DNA of 64,000 nt, from NCBI RefSeq assembly GCF_011386835.1, contig NC_088792.1:59090081-59154080 (forward strand), read 5' to 3'. Each line of letters starts with the position of its first letter. Position 1 is the stretch's first letter. The DNA is from Chrysemys picta bellii (taxonomy: Eukaryota > Chordata > Testudines > Emydidae). Below the pieces are notes generated by a model that worked only from the letters and a program-made list of their open reading frames with translations, ran no database searches and was not told the DNA's origin. Shown here piece by piece: positions 46,600-58,155 of this stretch. The position numbers were made by a program, and so were the translations under genes.

Positions 46600-49500
46600 A
46601 TTTTTAAATGGCTAAATTTAACATCTTCTAGTAAATATTCTTCCTGCTTGAATTACTCTTCTGAAGCATAATCTGACAAAACATTGTGATTGGTTGGCTA
46701 CCAAGGGCATTTAAAAATCTGTACTGGACACTTTTGTTGTAAAGTATGAAATATGTGCTGCTTTCTTGCAATTAGTGGATCTTGGGTTTGGGTGTGTATG
46801 GCAATTTAAATGGAAAACTAGGGCTCTGCAGCTGTCATTCAGATGATGAAAAGTTGGCATTTCCCCATTTTTGTGGAATTTGGTGTGAATCTGGGGAAGC
46901 TTGCCAGCTATGCAAAGAGCTCTGCTAAGAACGCAGACACTGCATTAAAAAAGAAAGGAGTGGGGGGGGTGTGTGATTTGCCAGAATAGGTAAATGCTTC
47001 TCTCTCTAAAATGGAAATATTTCCCAAATAGCATACACATAAGTGAAAATTGCCAGAGATCAATTTTAAATTGAAAGTTAAACCTGGTTACATCTCATAG
47101 CTTCATTGTTAATCTGAATCTGTCATTATTACCAAAAAATTAATACAGTTACAATCATTGGTTCACCTGAGGTTTATGTCAACTCTGGCTGGCATAAACC
47201 TGGGAGAAGGGGCCCAAAAATGGAAAGTTGGCAGTGGGAGGAATCTACAATAGTGCAAAGTATGTGCCAATAGGGTGACATTATAATCCCGGAAGTGGCC
47301 AGTGCTAGCCAGGAGGTGGCTTGGCCAAGCAGACTGAAGATGAACTGGTTCAAAAGTGCTACATTACTAGTGGAAAATTTTCCAACGCACAAATGGGAGT
47401 CACATGCCTAACTCCCATTGACTGTCCTTGGGCATTATGTTCCTAGCATATTATGCAAAATTATGATCACTGGAATATTGTCAGAAGTCAAAATCTGCAC
47501 AGGATGGAATAGGAGATGTGCAGTGTCAAAGATCTCTCTCGTGAACCTACTGTTGGTCATGTTTGCCCCTAGGGAAGCCAATATAATTACTAAAACTCCT
47601 GGGAGTTGCTCACAGAAACTGTTGAATGAAGTTGGATGCAGCAAACAGTCTGCTATTATGACTTACCCAGAACAATGGTGACTGACCACCTCAGTCATGG
47701 CTCCTATGTGTGTGATTCTCTACATACCCTTCTGGCTCCTTTTCACACAGCTGTAGAATGGTTATCAAGTCAAACTTGTACAAGAGAAATCCCATCTCCA
47801 GTAAATCTATAAAGTCCCCATGGCCTGTAGACCCACTTTGAAGTGTATGGTGGACTCTCAGGCATCCGTGGGATCTGTGGCCCCTATATCTATTACCATC
47901 ACCATCTCCTTCTCCAGAACCCTTGCTTTACGCCTGAGGTTGCCTAAAATGTTCCTCTGTGTCATTTTTTTCTCTAAACAAATTCACCAACACCCATGAA
48001 TAAAGCTAGCTTCTGCTCTTTAAAACATGGCAGGGCTAAGGAGGCAGTGTAGTCAGGTGCCAAGTCTGGGCTGCTCATACAGTGCAGATGGCAATTGTCT
48101 CAAATTTTGGCAAACTGCTTACACCCTTACCATCACTTATGCCACCTTCCAAGTATGTGAAAATTTAATAGGTGGTGTATTTTTATGCCACTTGCTGATA
48201 GGAGCACAATTCAGTTGTAGCAACTTTTGACTATCCAACGTATGTGGTGCACAGTTGCTTTTTTCCTTTGAAAATGCTTAATGGACACAAATTCCATTAC
48301 ATTCCCTTGGGCACACAAAAGCCCAATTTAGTGGTGCAAATCCTTCGAAAATTTTGCCTTCTGTAAATTATCCAAACTCTCCCTTAAGTGGCTTTGTTGG
48401 TCCTGCACTGACCTGAGTCATTCCTCTCTGAAAGATTCTGTTCTGCAAATGTATTTCTAGTGCTCTTTACAACTTCTATTCTCTTCGGCTCCAGATCTAA
48501 TAAACTGCATGATTTGAATGCCAAGAAGTGTAGGAGTGAAGGTGATGGTGCTATGACTGTCAGGTGTAGAGTGATTTCTTTTGTTCACTGTTGGGTCTGT
48601 GTCCTGATATTTTCCAGGGACACCCCTATGTCTATGTAGATCCAAAAAGTGGATCACTGCCAACAGAAATTATTCTCCCTGATGCTGAAGGCCCTGTTCC
48701 AAAGGAGTATAGAAATAGCTGTAATAATCCGCTGGCTTTATTTTTACAGTGTTTTTGTAACAATAGTGCATCAGGATTGAACAGGGTGTATAATGTAATG
48801 AACTTACGTCTGGAGTCTGATGTGGTTTTATTGATATGGAACAGGATCTAGCATTCTGCCTGGCTACTGCAAAGAATATGGAGACAGAGAACATTTCTGT
48901 AGTTGTAACCAAGCTGGAATAGTTACAGGGAGGGGTTTGTTCATTTTTTTGGGTGGGGAGGGGGGAAGTTTAGATAACAAACACTGAAAATCCATGTCAG
49001 CTACAGGTCTGTTACAAGAGCTGACCAAAATGTTCATCTTGAATAATAATGATTGCAAATTTGGCCCTTTTTTCTGTTTGTGGTTGATTCATGAACCTAA
49101 CCTGATTTCTGTGCATGTATTTGGTATTCATAAGTATTGATCAGACATTTTAGATGAGTTAACCTATGAGTTATTTGTGAACTCTTCACTTTAATTGTTC
49201 ATTACTGGTTAATTAAGGTGTATGATTGGCCGCCTAAATCACACACCTATCACTGGACCCCAGTCCAACCAATTTATGAAAGTTGCCTGACGAGATTCCC
49301 TTTGATTAGGAGAAGCACTGGTTGGCATAGAGCTACAATAGCTATGTCTACATCACCAACTCCTGCCCAGTAGAAGGAGTTTGCAGGGGAACAGGAAGGA
49401 TACGTCGAGGACAGAACAAAGCACAGCTGGAGCACTTTGCACTATGGCAATTCCACAGCCTGTGCAATAGCTCCCAGAGGTGCAGGTTAGAGTAGCCTTG

Positions 49501-51033
49501 AATCTATTCTAACTTACTCCAGGAGCTAAATTGGGTCTCAGTAGCCATAAGGATTGGAAGAGTGTAAAAATGTGGCTTTAAGCCACCTTTGTTCTCCTGC
49601 CTGTGGATCTGTGCTGAGCTCAGCCCAGCTGGACCTGAGCATTGGGCCCAAAGTATTTTTTTTTTGCTTCCTGGTTGGATGCCTGAAACATTTTAAATAG
49701 AGAATAATGAATGACAAAGATGAATAACAGTTATTAACAAATACCTGACTTCCGGTATGAATTTTCAGACGAATAATCACTTGCGCTAAAATTTGTGAAA
49801 TTAGTGATTTGTGAACATTTTCACAAATACTCAGCTTTCATCCAAGTGCTTGCAAATAACTGAATGCTATGACCTATGAAGACCAGTGAAGCAAAGTTGA
49901 CTTGTTAATTGCAAATATATCAGTTACTTTGATTTTTATTATTCAACTAGCTCTAATCCTAAAGCTAGACTGGCATGTCTTAATGCATCATTTAAAATAG
50001 CAGCAATCCACCATTACAATCTGGCATCCTCAGTGGTTTTATGGCATTAGTAAAGGCTGATATTTGTATCAGCCTTTTTCTGGCAGTCCCCTTGAATTCC
50101 AAAGAATTTAAACATTTATATTACTTTAATATAAATTATGTTGCTAATTCTTATGGTTTCAAAGAAAATCTTCCAGGTAGATTCCCAATGCAGGACTATA
50201 GGCATCTCATGAGAATTAACCCAAAAGCCTGATGATAATTAGAATTTCATCAGCATTAAAATATTTCTCTGCTGATCATTTTACCTGAATCCCTGCAATT
50301 CTGGGACTTTGGGTAAATTTGCTTAGTTTGTCACCTCTTTATAATCCAGGCTAATCTCCTTAATGTAATGACTAGAGCTCATCTAATCATTGACAATGAA
50401 TAAGTGAGCCAATTTTGTCTCTTTTTCTGCCCACAAAATATCCATATAAGTTTGAAATTCTCTCCAGTGTATTCATCATACAAATGTATTCAAAAAATAT
50501 ATTTTTGAATTTGTTTACAAATATTCAAAAGAAGAGCTAGTTTCTGAGTCATGATTGGGCAGATGACTCACATGATGTTATTCCAGCCCTTTGATTGGCT
50601 GAGTGTGCAAATACTTCTGGCATCAATATCTATGTGTACAAATTTCAGCTGCTGTTTCCATGAGAACTCACACAGATGGCTGTGAGCATTTGTGCCAGTA
50701 AAACTTAATTGCCCTAATGTGTGTAGAATGGAAGGTGTACAGAAAGGGGCATGAGCACAGCTGAATTCATTTAAAAATTGAAATGAATGTAGATGGAACA
50801 TGATTTGTCTTTTTTGCTTGGCTCTTGTGACGATATATCATCATGCATCATGATACAATGTCATCATGTCAGTGCTCAATATCATGACATGTTGATATTT
50901 CACAAGTCCCAGTGTTTAATTTAGGATCCATTCATGTCTGACATATTAGGTTCTCTATCTACGGTACTTATTAGCCCTCCACCCCCATTTCTGTATTATC
51001 TGAGCAACTCACAACATCAGTATGAAATAGAGC
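46600..51033. other. HDAC9 intron, distal part
   Basis: No large transposon is recognised. The ORF at 48591-48851 (86 codons) follows a TTTCCAG and is discussed as a finding. A hairpin-rich ATCATG block lies at 50827-50901. Confidence 0.4.
50827..50901. repeat. ATCATG-rich nested hairpin
   Basis: The outer arms ATATATCATCATG and CATGTTGATAT pair imperfectly. The inner arms CATGTCA and TGACATG pair exactly, with ATCATGCATCATGAT nearby as its own dyad. Confidence 0.65.
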
Positions 51034-51190
51034 AGTACTATTATTCCCATTTTACAGATGGGGAACCAAGGCAGCAAGACACTAAGTGACTTGCTTAAGG
51101 TCATACAGAAAATCTGTGGTTTATGGGGGACTTGAACCTAGGTTTATAAAGGCCTAGATTAGGCCCCTAACCACCACACTAGCTCTCCTT
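51034..51190 (-). mobile_element. MIR-type core-SINE
   Basis: Read on the minus strand, the order is the MIR layout: GTGGTTAGGGGCCTAATCTA (tRNA-like head), GGTTCAAGTCC (B box), then the core TATGACCTTAAGCAAGTCAC and CCCCATCTGTAAAATGGG with AATAATAGTAC. Degenerate and old, without a visible duplication. Confidence 0.88.
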
Positions 51191-51908
51191 TTAGAATAGT
51201 TAGAGCCATTGAAAATGGAATTACAGGGAAAAAAACATAAGTGTTGGCATTTTGTTTCATGCATGTGCACACTCAAACACATAAACAAACTAAAGGGTAT
51301 TGAAAGTAAATGTAGCCAGTAAAAGTACAGTGGAGTCCAAATAAATTTATGAGACTTTTATTGTTGATATGCTTAAGCATTTTGTCTACTACTTTATTTG
51401 AAATTAACACAAGGCTACTAAGAGCAGCTGTGTTTTATAATTTTCCACTGTAAAATGTTGAAATGTGTAAGATGGTTAGATGTAATAACACTAGAAAAAT
51501 ATAGATAATAGAGTGCACACTTTAGTCCCAATGCGGCTTCAACCAGGTTTTGTTTGGAGTGCCCAGCTGCACATACAGACGCAATGGAATTTGGTTTGTG
51601 AGGAACCTACAAAAATTACACAAATAACTAACATTTTTTTTAATGAATAATACACAGACATGCACCTGCTTCAGAGACTCCATAGATTAGTCTTGCAGCC
51701 AATAGAAAAGCCCCTTGGAATTCAATTACATGGCTGAAAAACAGAAAACAAAATTGTGGCTATACTTTTAGAAATACCAGCAAAATGTTAACCAGTTCTT
51801 GGGCTGAGCCTCTCTTGAGGATTAGGCTGTTTCAGTTTGGTTTATTTCCATGTGTCTTGTTGCAAATTCATAATATTCTGCTCATATTATTCTGTTCTAT
51901 TCTTGCAG

Positions 51909-51993
51909 CTGGAGCCTCTCCCAGAAGATATGCTGCACCAAACCCCTAATATGAATGCAATGGCTTCTTTACAAAAGGCCACTGAAATTCAAA
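51909..51993 (+). CDS. HDAC9: HDAC9 internal coding exon: helical segment after the catalytic domain
   Basis: This 85-nt exon starts in phase 0 after a good polypyrimidine tract (TTCTATTCTTGCAG|) and ends with one base of a split Ser codon before the donor AAA|GTATGT. It encodes LEPLPEDMLHQTPNMNAMAS followed by LQKATEIQ. The LEPL-ED-LHQ-PNMNA-SLQK-EIQ spacing is diagnostic for HDAC9: HDAC4 has PLPEKVLQQRPNANAV and HDAC5 has PLDEAVLQQKPNINAV at this place. The segment packs behind the deacetylase domain and leads into the C-terminal tail. The split Ser is completed by GC at 57298, giving EIQ-S-KYW. If the donor is ignored the frame continues for ten codons to TAA at 52023-52025 (see the separate entry). 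Confidence 0.95.
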
Positions 51994-52075
51994 GTATGTT
52001 TCAGTGTTTTTTCTCTTGTTATTAATTAATGTCAGAGACAACTGATTAAACTTTTGTTACAGAGTAAAGAATAAA
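51993..52075 (+). other. HDAC9: Possible alternative terminal exon of HDAC9: donor read-through with AATAAA
   Basis: If the donor after the LEPLPEDM exon is not used, the frame continues from the split Ser as SMFQCFFSCY and stops at TAA (52023-52025). An AATAAA hexamer lies at 52070-52075, 45 nt after the stop. As I remember it, the short human HDAC9 isoform also ends with a few residues beginning SM directly after EIQ, which would be the same read-through arrangement. The position and frame are seen in the sequence; use of the polyadenylation site is inferred. Confidence 0.5.
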
Positions 52076-53035
52076 CAAAAAATATGATATCTGCGCATAT
52101 ACACAATACATGTTTATAACATGTATGCTTGTGCTCTTGTTTCTTTGGCACATCTTTTGTTTCACTGATGATTTAACACTTAAAAAGCTGAGTTCTTAAC
52201 GTTAATCAAAGCTTTCCTACTCCCATATAGTCCAAAATCTTTCATTTGCACAACTCTCATTTCAAGCATTTTAGTCTTGCGATCCAGTGAGAGAAATACG
52301 TGTGGGTGGGTGTAGATATGTGGTGGGTATATTAGGGATATGACATAGTCTCTTTGGATTCAATTTGTAGACAAATACCTTTTCAATGTATTCATGTTGA
52401 GATGTACGTGAGTTTAAAACTACATCTGGATACTTGAAATGGCTGCTGCCACATGGGACAGTGATGGAAAATATTCAGTGCTTCCCTCCCACCACCCCTT
52501 CCCTATGCATGTCACTTATGCATCCCAACACCAGTCCTGAACCTTCCCCACATACGCTCTCTGTGGCCCACAGCTACCACCCACTTTTCGCTGCTGAGTT
52601 TTCCACCTGCACCTTCCTACTTTGCCCTGCTCCCAGTTGCTTCAGCTCAGCTATAGAGACCTTCCTCCACTTGCCACCATGTGCTACTTCCAACCATACT
52701 AAGTGGGGGAGAGGGAACTTCCTGTTTCCTACCTATCGTTTGCCAGTTCTTTCTCATCACCCTCTGGTGCCATTTATATTTAGATTTGGTTTGAATACCA
52801 CATGTTCTGCTAGTATTGGGTGAATAAAAAAAAGCAGATTCATCATATTTAAAAATGTGCATAACACAGAATTATTGGTCAGTTCTTCATACATTTCTTC
52901 TCATGTGAAGAGATATTGGAAAACTCATGTGTAGCTACATAACTGGTAAGTTATCCCTGCTCCCACTTATGCACTCAGGTAAATAAATGTCACAATTAAA
53001 TCAGCTTTCTTCAGGAATTCATGCTAAATGTCAGT
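52026..53035. other. HDAC9 intron after the 85-nt exon
   Basis: Apart from the AATAAA at 52070 nothing specific is seen. A C-rich segment at 52480-52760 gives a 129-codon ORF without domain signature. Confidence 0.4.
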
Positions 53036-53039
53036 GTCA

Positions 53040-53935
53040 GTTTTGAGGAGATATGTGTAGTGGAGTACTGCAGGAGCTGGTGCTAGGTTCAGTCTTCTTT
53101 AATATCTTCTACTAATGATCTGGAGGAGACAGTACGCAGCTTGTTAATGAAAATGACATACCATACAAAATTGGGTAAGCTGCAAATGCTAATGAGGGCA
53201 GAGAAATAATACATAGGGAGCTAGCGAGATTAGAAACCAGGACAAAATATAACAAAACACAATTCAATTTGAGAGAAAAAATATTTGAGAAAAACAAAAC
53301 GGTTGAATGGAAAGAGAAATCTGGAATGCAGTTATGCTGAAATAGACCTAGAGATAATAGTGGACAAAAATGAGACATGCATGTACAAGGTAATATAGCA
53401 GCAAAAATATCAAAACAACTTAGGTGCCATATTCATCACAGAGCACAAAGGCAGTAGTCTTTTTCTACAGATCTCTGATGTGACCCAAATCTTGCATTTA
53501 GTTCTATACAACATATAACCAGAAAAATCTTGACAAAATGAAGGGAATTCAGAGAAGAGCCATATTAATGATGAAGGTGATTGGAGGAATTGACTTAAAA
53601 GAGCCAAATCTGCATAATTTGGCTAAGAGATGACTGAGAGGATATAACAGTCTACTAATATTTGAAAGGAGTAAACACTAGTGATGGAGAGGAACTAGTA
53701 TGAATGTTACATGGGGGAGTTAGTTCAGTAGGAACAATTGGATGAAATTAAAAGAAAGAAAATATAGGCTGAATATCAGGGACAACTTTTGGGGGTGAAA
53801 TGTGTTAAGCTGTAGAATTATAACCTGGGGAAGTCCATCACGTATAACATTTAAAACTAGACAGGACAAAATACTGACAAATCCTGCTTTGGCACGTGCA
53901 TTACTTAACACTTACGTTTCTGTGATACAGCTCTG
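53040..53935 (+). mobile_element. CR1-like LINE remnant, sense
   Basis: GTGGAGTACTGCAGGAGCTG leads to TTCTACTAATGATCTGGAGG, the RT stretch '[20 protein letters not shown]' in decayed form. The 3' part (GAGAAGAGCCATATTAATG, GACTGAGAGGATATAACAG, TAGACAGGACAAAATACTG) follows CR1 order to the end. Many stops; much older than the copies at 27536-31360 and 62154-63925. Confidence 0.7.
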
Positions 53936-55303
53936 ATGTCAAGTATTTAAATGTTACAACCTCTGATCAGTGTTTTAGTCCAAGGATTGCCTTTGCTCCA
54001 TCTCTGTTTCTAACAGGCTGGAAATTGCAGATTTTCGATCAGACAAAGAGAAAACCCAAATTGTTTCTAAGTAGAATGGAATTTGTATAAACTTCTTTGT
54101 TTGTGACAATGGTATCATGTATTTATGGGGATATGATACAATTGGAAGAAGTATTCACCACAACCATACAATATGTATTTCTAAATAAGTTGCTCTCACT
54201 CGCTTAGGCACCACCCCTCAACCGAGCTCTTTATACATGGAAAATGTCAGCCTAAGCCACATACATTCCAACATACTTCAAGGAAGGGTACTTTGAAATG
54301 TCTGTAACAAAAATACATGATATAAACATTCACTGTTACTATTTCCTTTGTGAATGGGAAATGTTCCCATTGCCTTATTGGAGACTTGAGCACTTTTTTA
54401 TGCATCAAACAAAAGCATATCTAGATTACTTATTTGGTTTCATAGTTTATTCTTAGAAGTAATCGATGCCACAAGCGGTGCATGTATGGGACTGGCAACC
54501 CATTTCATAAACTCCAAAATGTTCTTCTTAGAAAATATAACAAGATTAGTGGAATTTCACATTCCTGCCTTGGAAAGTGAAAATGTCAGTTTTGTCAGTT
54601 GTGAGCTGTTTGTCCCTGGTGCTTTTGTTTCAAACAGAGCTGGATTTTTATACATAGGATAGTTTGGGCTGCTAGCAAAAGTAGTTGTGCAATTGCCTGC
54701 ACTATGCATATACAATTGATGAGACTGTTCATGCACATCAGTAGTTGAAAATACACAAAGGCCCAATTTGTACATTCAGTTGTAGTTGTGCATGAAAAAT
54801 AGGTGATAAATTGCACATGCCTTTTGTGCACAGCCTTGATCATGCCATTGTTATAAAAACAATCCTACAATCCTCATTTTCCAAAGAGAATCATCTTGGC
54901 ATAGGATACAGCTTTTTGTTTTTAAGAAATGTCTCTCACATTTTCTTGTAAATATCAGGGAGCATTTAGTCCATGAGCCTCTTTAGTGTACCCTCTGCTA
55001 ACTGGATGCTGTCCTAATGGGGACTCAAAATTGCCTCCCCAAACACTCCTCATTCCATCCCCCAGATAGTGATACCTGGATACTATGACCGCTACCTGGA
55101 TACTGCCACCTGCTTCCTGTTCCTACTCTGCAATTCTCCTCCACCTCTAAACCCCCTTTCACAATTTTAATTGAGTGTAGGGAAAGGGAAGGGGAGGGGT
55201 AATGAATGATCATATGGGGTGGAAGGTAAAATGGATACACAGCACCAACTGATATGCTTGAATGTGGTCGTTAGTTTCAGTGTTAGAAGAAAGTCAGGGG
55301 GCA

Positions 55304-55337
55304 GTGCGCGCGCATGTGTGTGAGTGAGAGAGAGAGC
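55304..55337. repeat. Alternating purine-pyrimidine microsatellite
   Basis: GTGCGCGCGCATGTGTGTGA is followed by GTGAGAGAGAGAGAG. The first part is a potential Z-DNA former. Confidence 0.9.
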
Positions 55338-56153
55338 AAGCAGTCCTCTCTGATGCTGTTTTATTGTTGCTGCAGGAGAGCAGCACAGTAGTGGCTGGTT
55401 ACTAATATTTTATTTTATGAATAGGAGACCTTGAAAACTCAAGCAGTGAACATGGGTTCATTTCTTTTATGGGCAAAACTGTGTATTATTCCCATGCCAA
55501 CAGATTTTATTTTCTTGCACATCTGTTTCTACAGCAAAAACCCCACCCACTTGTGAACATTTAGCCCATAAATTATGACAGGTATATTGCACAGTCTGAT
55601 TTTACATATAACCGCTGTGAGAACATTGTGGAATGCCTAAATAACTTTTTAATTTTTTTATTTTAATGACTAGAGAATATGGTCTCTACTGAATATTTTT
55701 GTCTTGTTTTTATAGAATTTGCCAGGCCTCAGCCATTTGGTTTAGTGTTATGTACACAGTTTTTTAGCCATGGCTCTCCTGTATCTGGAGGAAAATCCAG
55801 CTTCTAACACTTAATCTTAACTTTGTAGGATACTTAATACACTTCAGATTTTATCCCCCCCTCCACCAATTCCTATTATTTAAAGATCCTGCTAACTATT
55901 CAAACATGCACAGTACTAGGGGTCAAAGGAACACCCGTCTGCCACGGTGTCTGTCGATCATGGAGATTGACTTATGCATTCATCCTTTGAGTATATTTTA
56001 AATAAGGTTATTGCTATCTTTATTGACAGCTGCTGTCTCATTTGACTCGAACGCTCATCTTTTGAAAAGCCTGAAATGGTGTTATATGCCATGTTATCAA
56101 AGAAGGAATTTTTAACACTCTCAGTCCAGAATACACTACAATTGGCCCTGCCT

Positions 56154-56396
56154 GCCAGCTGTTGAAACCCTCCAGCTATCCCATGGCTAAGCACCTTGAC
56201 CCAACCCACCTCCCAGCTGCCAAAATCTTCCTCCTAGTCCTTGTGAAAGATCCCCTACTTGAGCCCCCCTCTGTCACAGCTGTTGAAACCCATCCACTAA
56301 TTCCCAAATAAGTGCTCTGACCCCGCCGCTGGCCCAGCTGCTGGAAGCCTCTTGCTAACCACTGGATAAGTGCTGGTCCCAAACTCCCTTCCAGCT
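56154..56396. repeat. Degenerate ~60-bp tandem repeat
   Basis: Four to five units start with CCAGCTG (56156, 56213, 56277, 56335, 56392). Units share a GAAACCC-type segment after the start, then CTAAnCnnnnGATAAGTGCT and a GACCC block. The period varies between 57 and 64 bp. Confidence 0.75.
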
Positions 56397-56399
56397 CCT

Positions 56400-57297
56400 A
56401 CTTTCCAGGTGGCATCCACCTGGAATTTAGTAAGAATTCTATGGATTATTATACTATGAGGAATATGTATGTAAGTTTTAAGTTGTTCACCTGGTTACCA
56501 CTAATTGACCCCTGTTCTTGAATAACATATTACTGAGTGATTATTTTTCATTCCTACTCACCTGCACATTATTTTTTGCTTCACTTGGGAAGCTTTTCAA
56601 AGTCTTTTCTGTTGCAGGCAGAAGGCTGACATCTCTCTCACACTTTTATTCCACTGGTGTGTTTTTACCCCCAAAACCAGAAAAATGTCTTTCTTATAAT
56701 ACCTAGTAGCATTCCAACAAAAGCCAGTGCGTATATGAATGTTTTAAATAAATTATTGTTCTAGTACACACCCTGAGGTTGGAGGAGAAAGAACATCCAG
56801 GACTAACAAACCTGATTGTTCTGGCAACATAACTGCAGGCTATGCTGGCATTCATGACTCCCCCCTCCCCCAAAAGTCAGTGCAATGTGAGCGCTTTGTA
56901 CAATTATTTTCATTTTTCTATTCCCATTTGTCGCAACTACACCTATTGCCAGGCAATATCGTACCTATCTGTTCTGAACTTCCTTCTCCTACCATAGATA
57001 TAGCCAACAGTCTGACTGATAATATGAGTTCGTTAGGCTGTGTGTTACTCCTTTAGTTTATTACCTTCTGGGGAAGGGTGTGACACAGTCCTTGGAATGA
57101 GAGCGCTTTCCAATTTGGCATTCTTAGATCCAGAAACATTCTTCATCGTGGCAGTTTGAAATCCCAATTACAATTGCTTACAGTACAGGGATTTTAACTG
57201 ATAATCACTCTGTGTTGGACCGAAGTGATTACTGTGCTTATACCACCATGCTAGCTAAAATTCCCATAAATTATTATGTGTGATTTTTTTTTTTTAG
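56400..57297. other. HDAC9 intron upstream of the 154-nt exon
   Basis: No repeat identified with confidence. A tRNA-like string (57210-57260) may be an old SINE piece. The T-run at 57283-57295 is the polypyrimidine tract of the exon. Confidence 0.4.
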
Positions 57298-57451
57298 GCA
57301 AGTACTGGAAGTCAGTGAAGCCGTATCCTGTGCTAGTGGGTTGTGCTCTGGCTGAGACTCAGAAACAAGAGAGAGAGGAGACGGAGACTGTCTCTGCTAT
57401 GGCCTCACTGACAGTGGATGTTGAACAGTCTTTTTCTCAGGAAGACAGCAG
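57298..57451 (+). CDS. HDAC9: HDAC9 penultimate coding exon: C-terminal tail with nuclear export signal
   Basis: This 154-nt exon has a strong acceptor (a T-run ending in TTTTTAG|GC) and a consensus donor (CAG|GTAAGT). With the preceding split Ser it encodes SKYWKSVKPYPVLVGCALAE, TQKQEREETETVSAMASLTV and DVEQSFSQEDS, and it ends with AG of a split Arg codon. KYWKSV, GCALA, ETVSA-ASLTVDVEQ and QEDSR are HDAC9-specific. The stretch EETETVSAMASLTVDV (57375-57422) corresponds to the CRM1-dependent nuclear export signal mapped in class IIa HDACs, with hydrophobic V, M, L and V at the expected spacing. The usual last exon should complete the Arg and add about 12 acidic residues (family knowledge). 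I find no match for it before 64000, so the coding sequence is incomplete here. Confidence 0.95.
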
Positions 57452-57849
57452 GTAAGTGTACATTGTTGGAAACCCAGATGGCAAGATTTTGTACCCTGGT
57501 GTTGTAAGAACCAGAACCCAGATTTTGAAAAGTATCTGATAATTTTGGGTGCTTTGGGTTTTGACACCGCAGCTTGAGACCCTTAGGAAAGTATATTGAG
57601 TTGGGCATCCAAAAATCAGAGTCACCCTATATTAGTGATCACAGTGTGTATAAATATTTATTAAGATTCACAATTACTAAATGCACTCCTTTCCCCCTCA
57701 AAAACTAAATTGAAAAGCAAAATACTGATGTGAAAAAAATCACGAATTGCCAAAGCATAGTTGATCATGGTCTCCTCCTGAGAGGACATTCAGACCTATT
57801 TTAGATTTGACTTTATAAAAATCAATGTAAACTGCTTTCAGACAGACTA

Positions 57850-58155
57850 AGGGTATGTCTACACTACCCGCTGGATTGGCGGGTAGCTATCTATCGGGGA
57901 TTGATTTATCACGTGTAGTGTAGACAGGATAAATCGATCCCCGATCGCTCTCCCGTCGACTGCTGAACTCCAGCAGTGCGAGAGGCGGAAGCAAAGTCGA
58001 CGGGGGAGCCGCGGCCATCAATCCAGTGCCGCAAGGATGCGAAGTAAATAATTTTAATTCAATCTAAGATACGCAACTTCAGCTACGAGAATAGCATAGC
58101 TGAAGTCGATGTATCTTAGATTGATCTCCCCCCCCCCCCAGTGTAGACCAGGCCT
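57850..58155. mobile_element. Foldback MITE, GTCTACACT family, TA duplication
   Basis: The ends AGGGTATGTCTACACTAC and AGTGTAGACCAGGCCT are inverted, with TA flanking both sides (57848-57849 and 58156-58157). Inside are two hairpins: ATCGGGGATTGATTTATC pairs with GATAAATCGATCCCCGAT (57894-57944), and AATCTAAGATAC...CTTCAGCTA pairs with TAGCTGAAG...GTATCTTAGATT (58062-58122). The element resembles crocodilian/turtle MITEs such as Chompy, but I cannot confirm that assignment. Confidence 0.85.
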
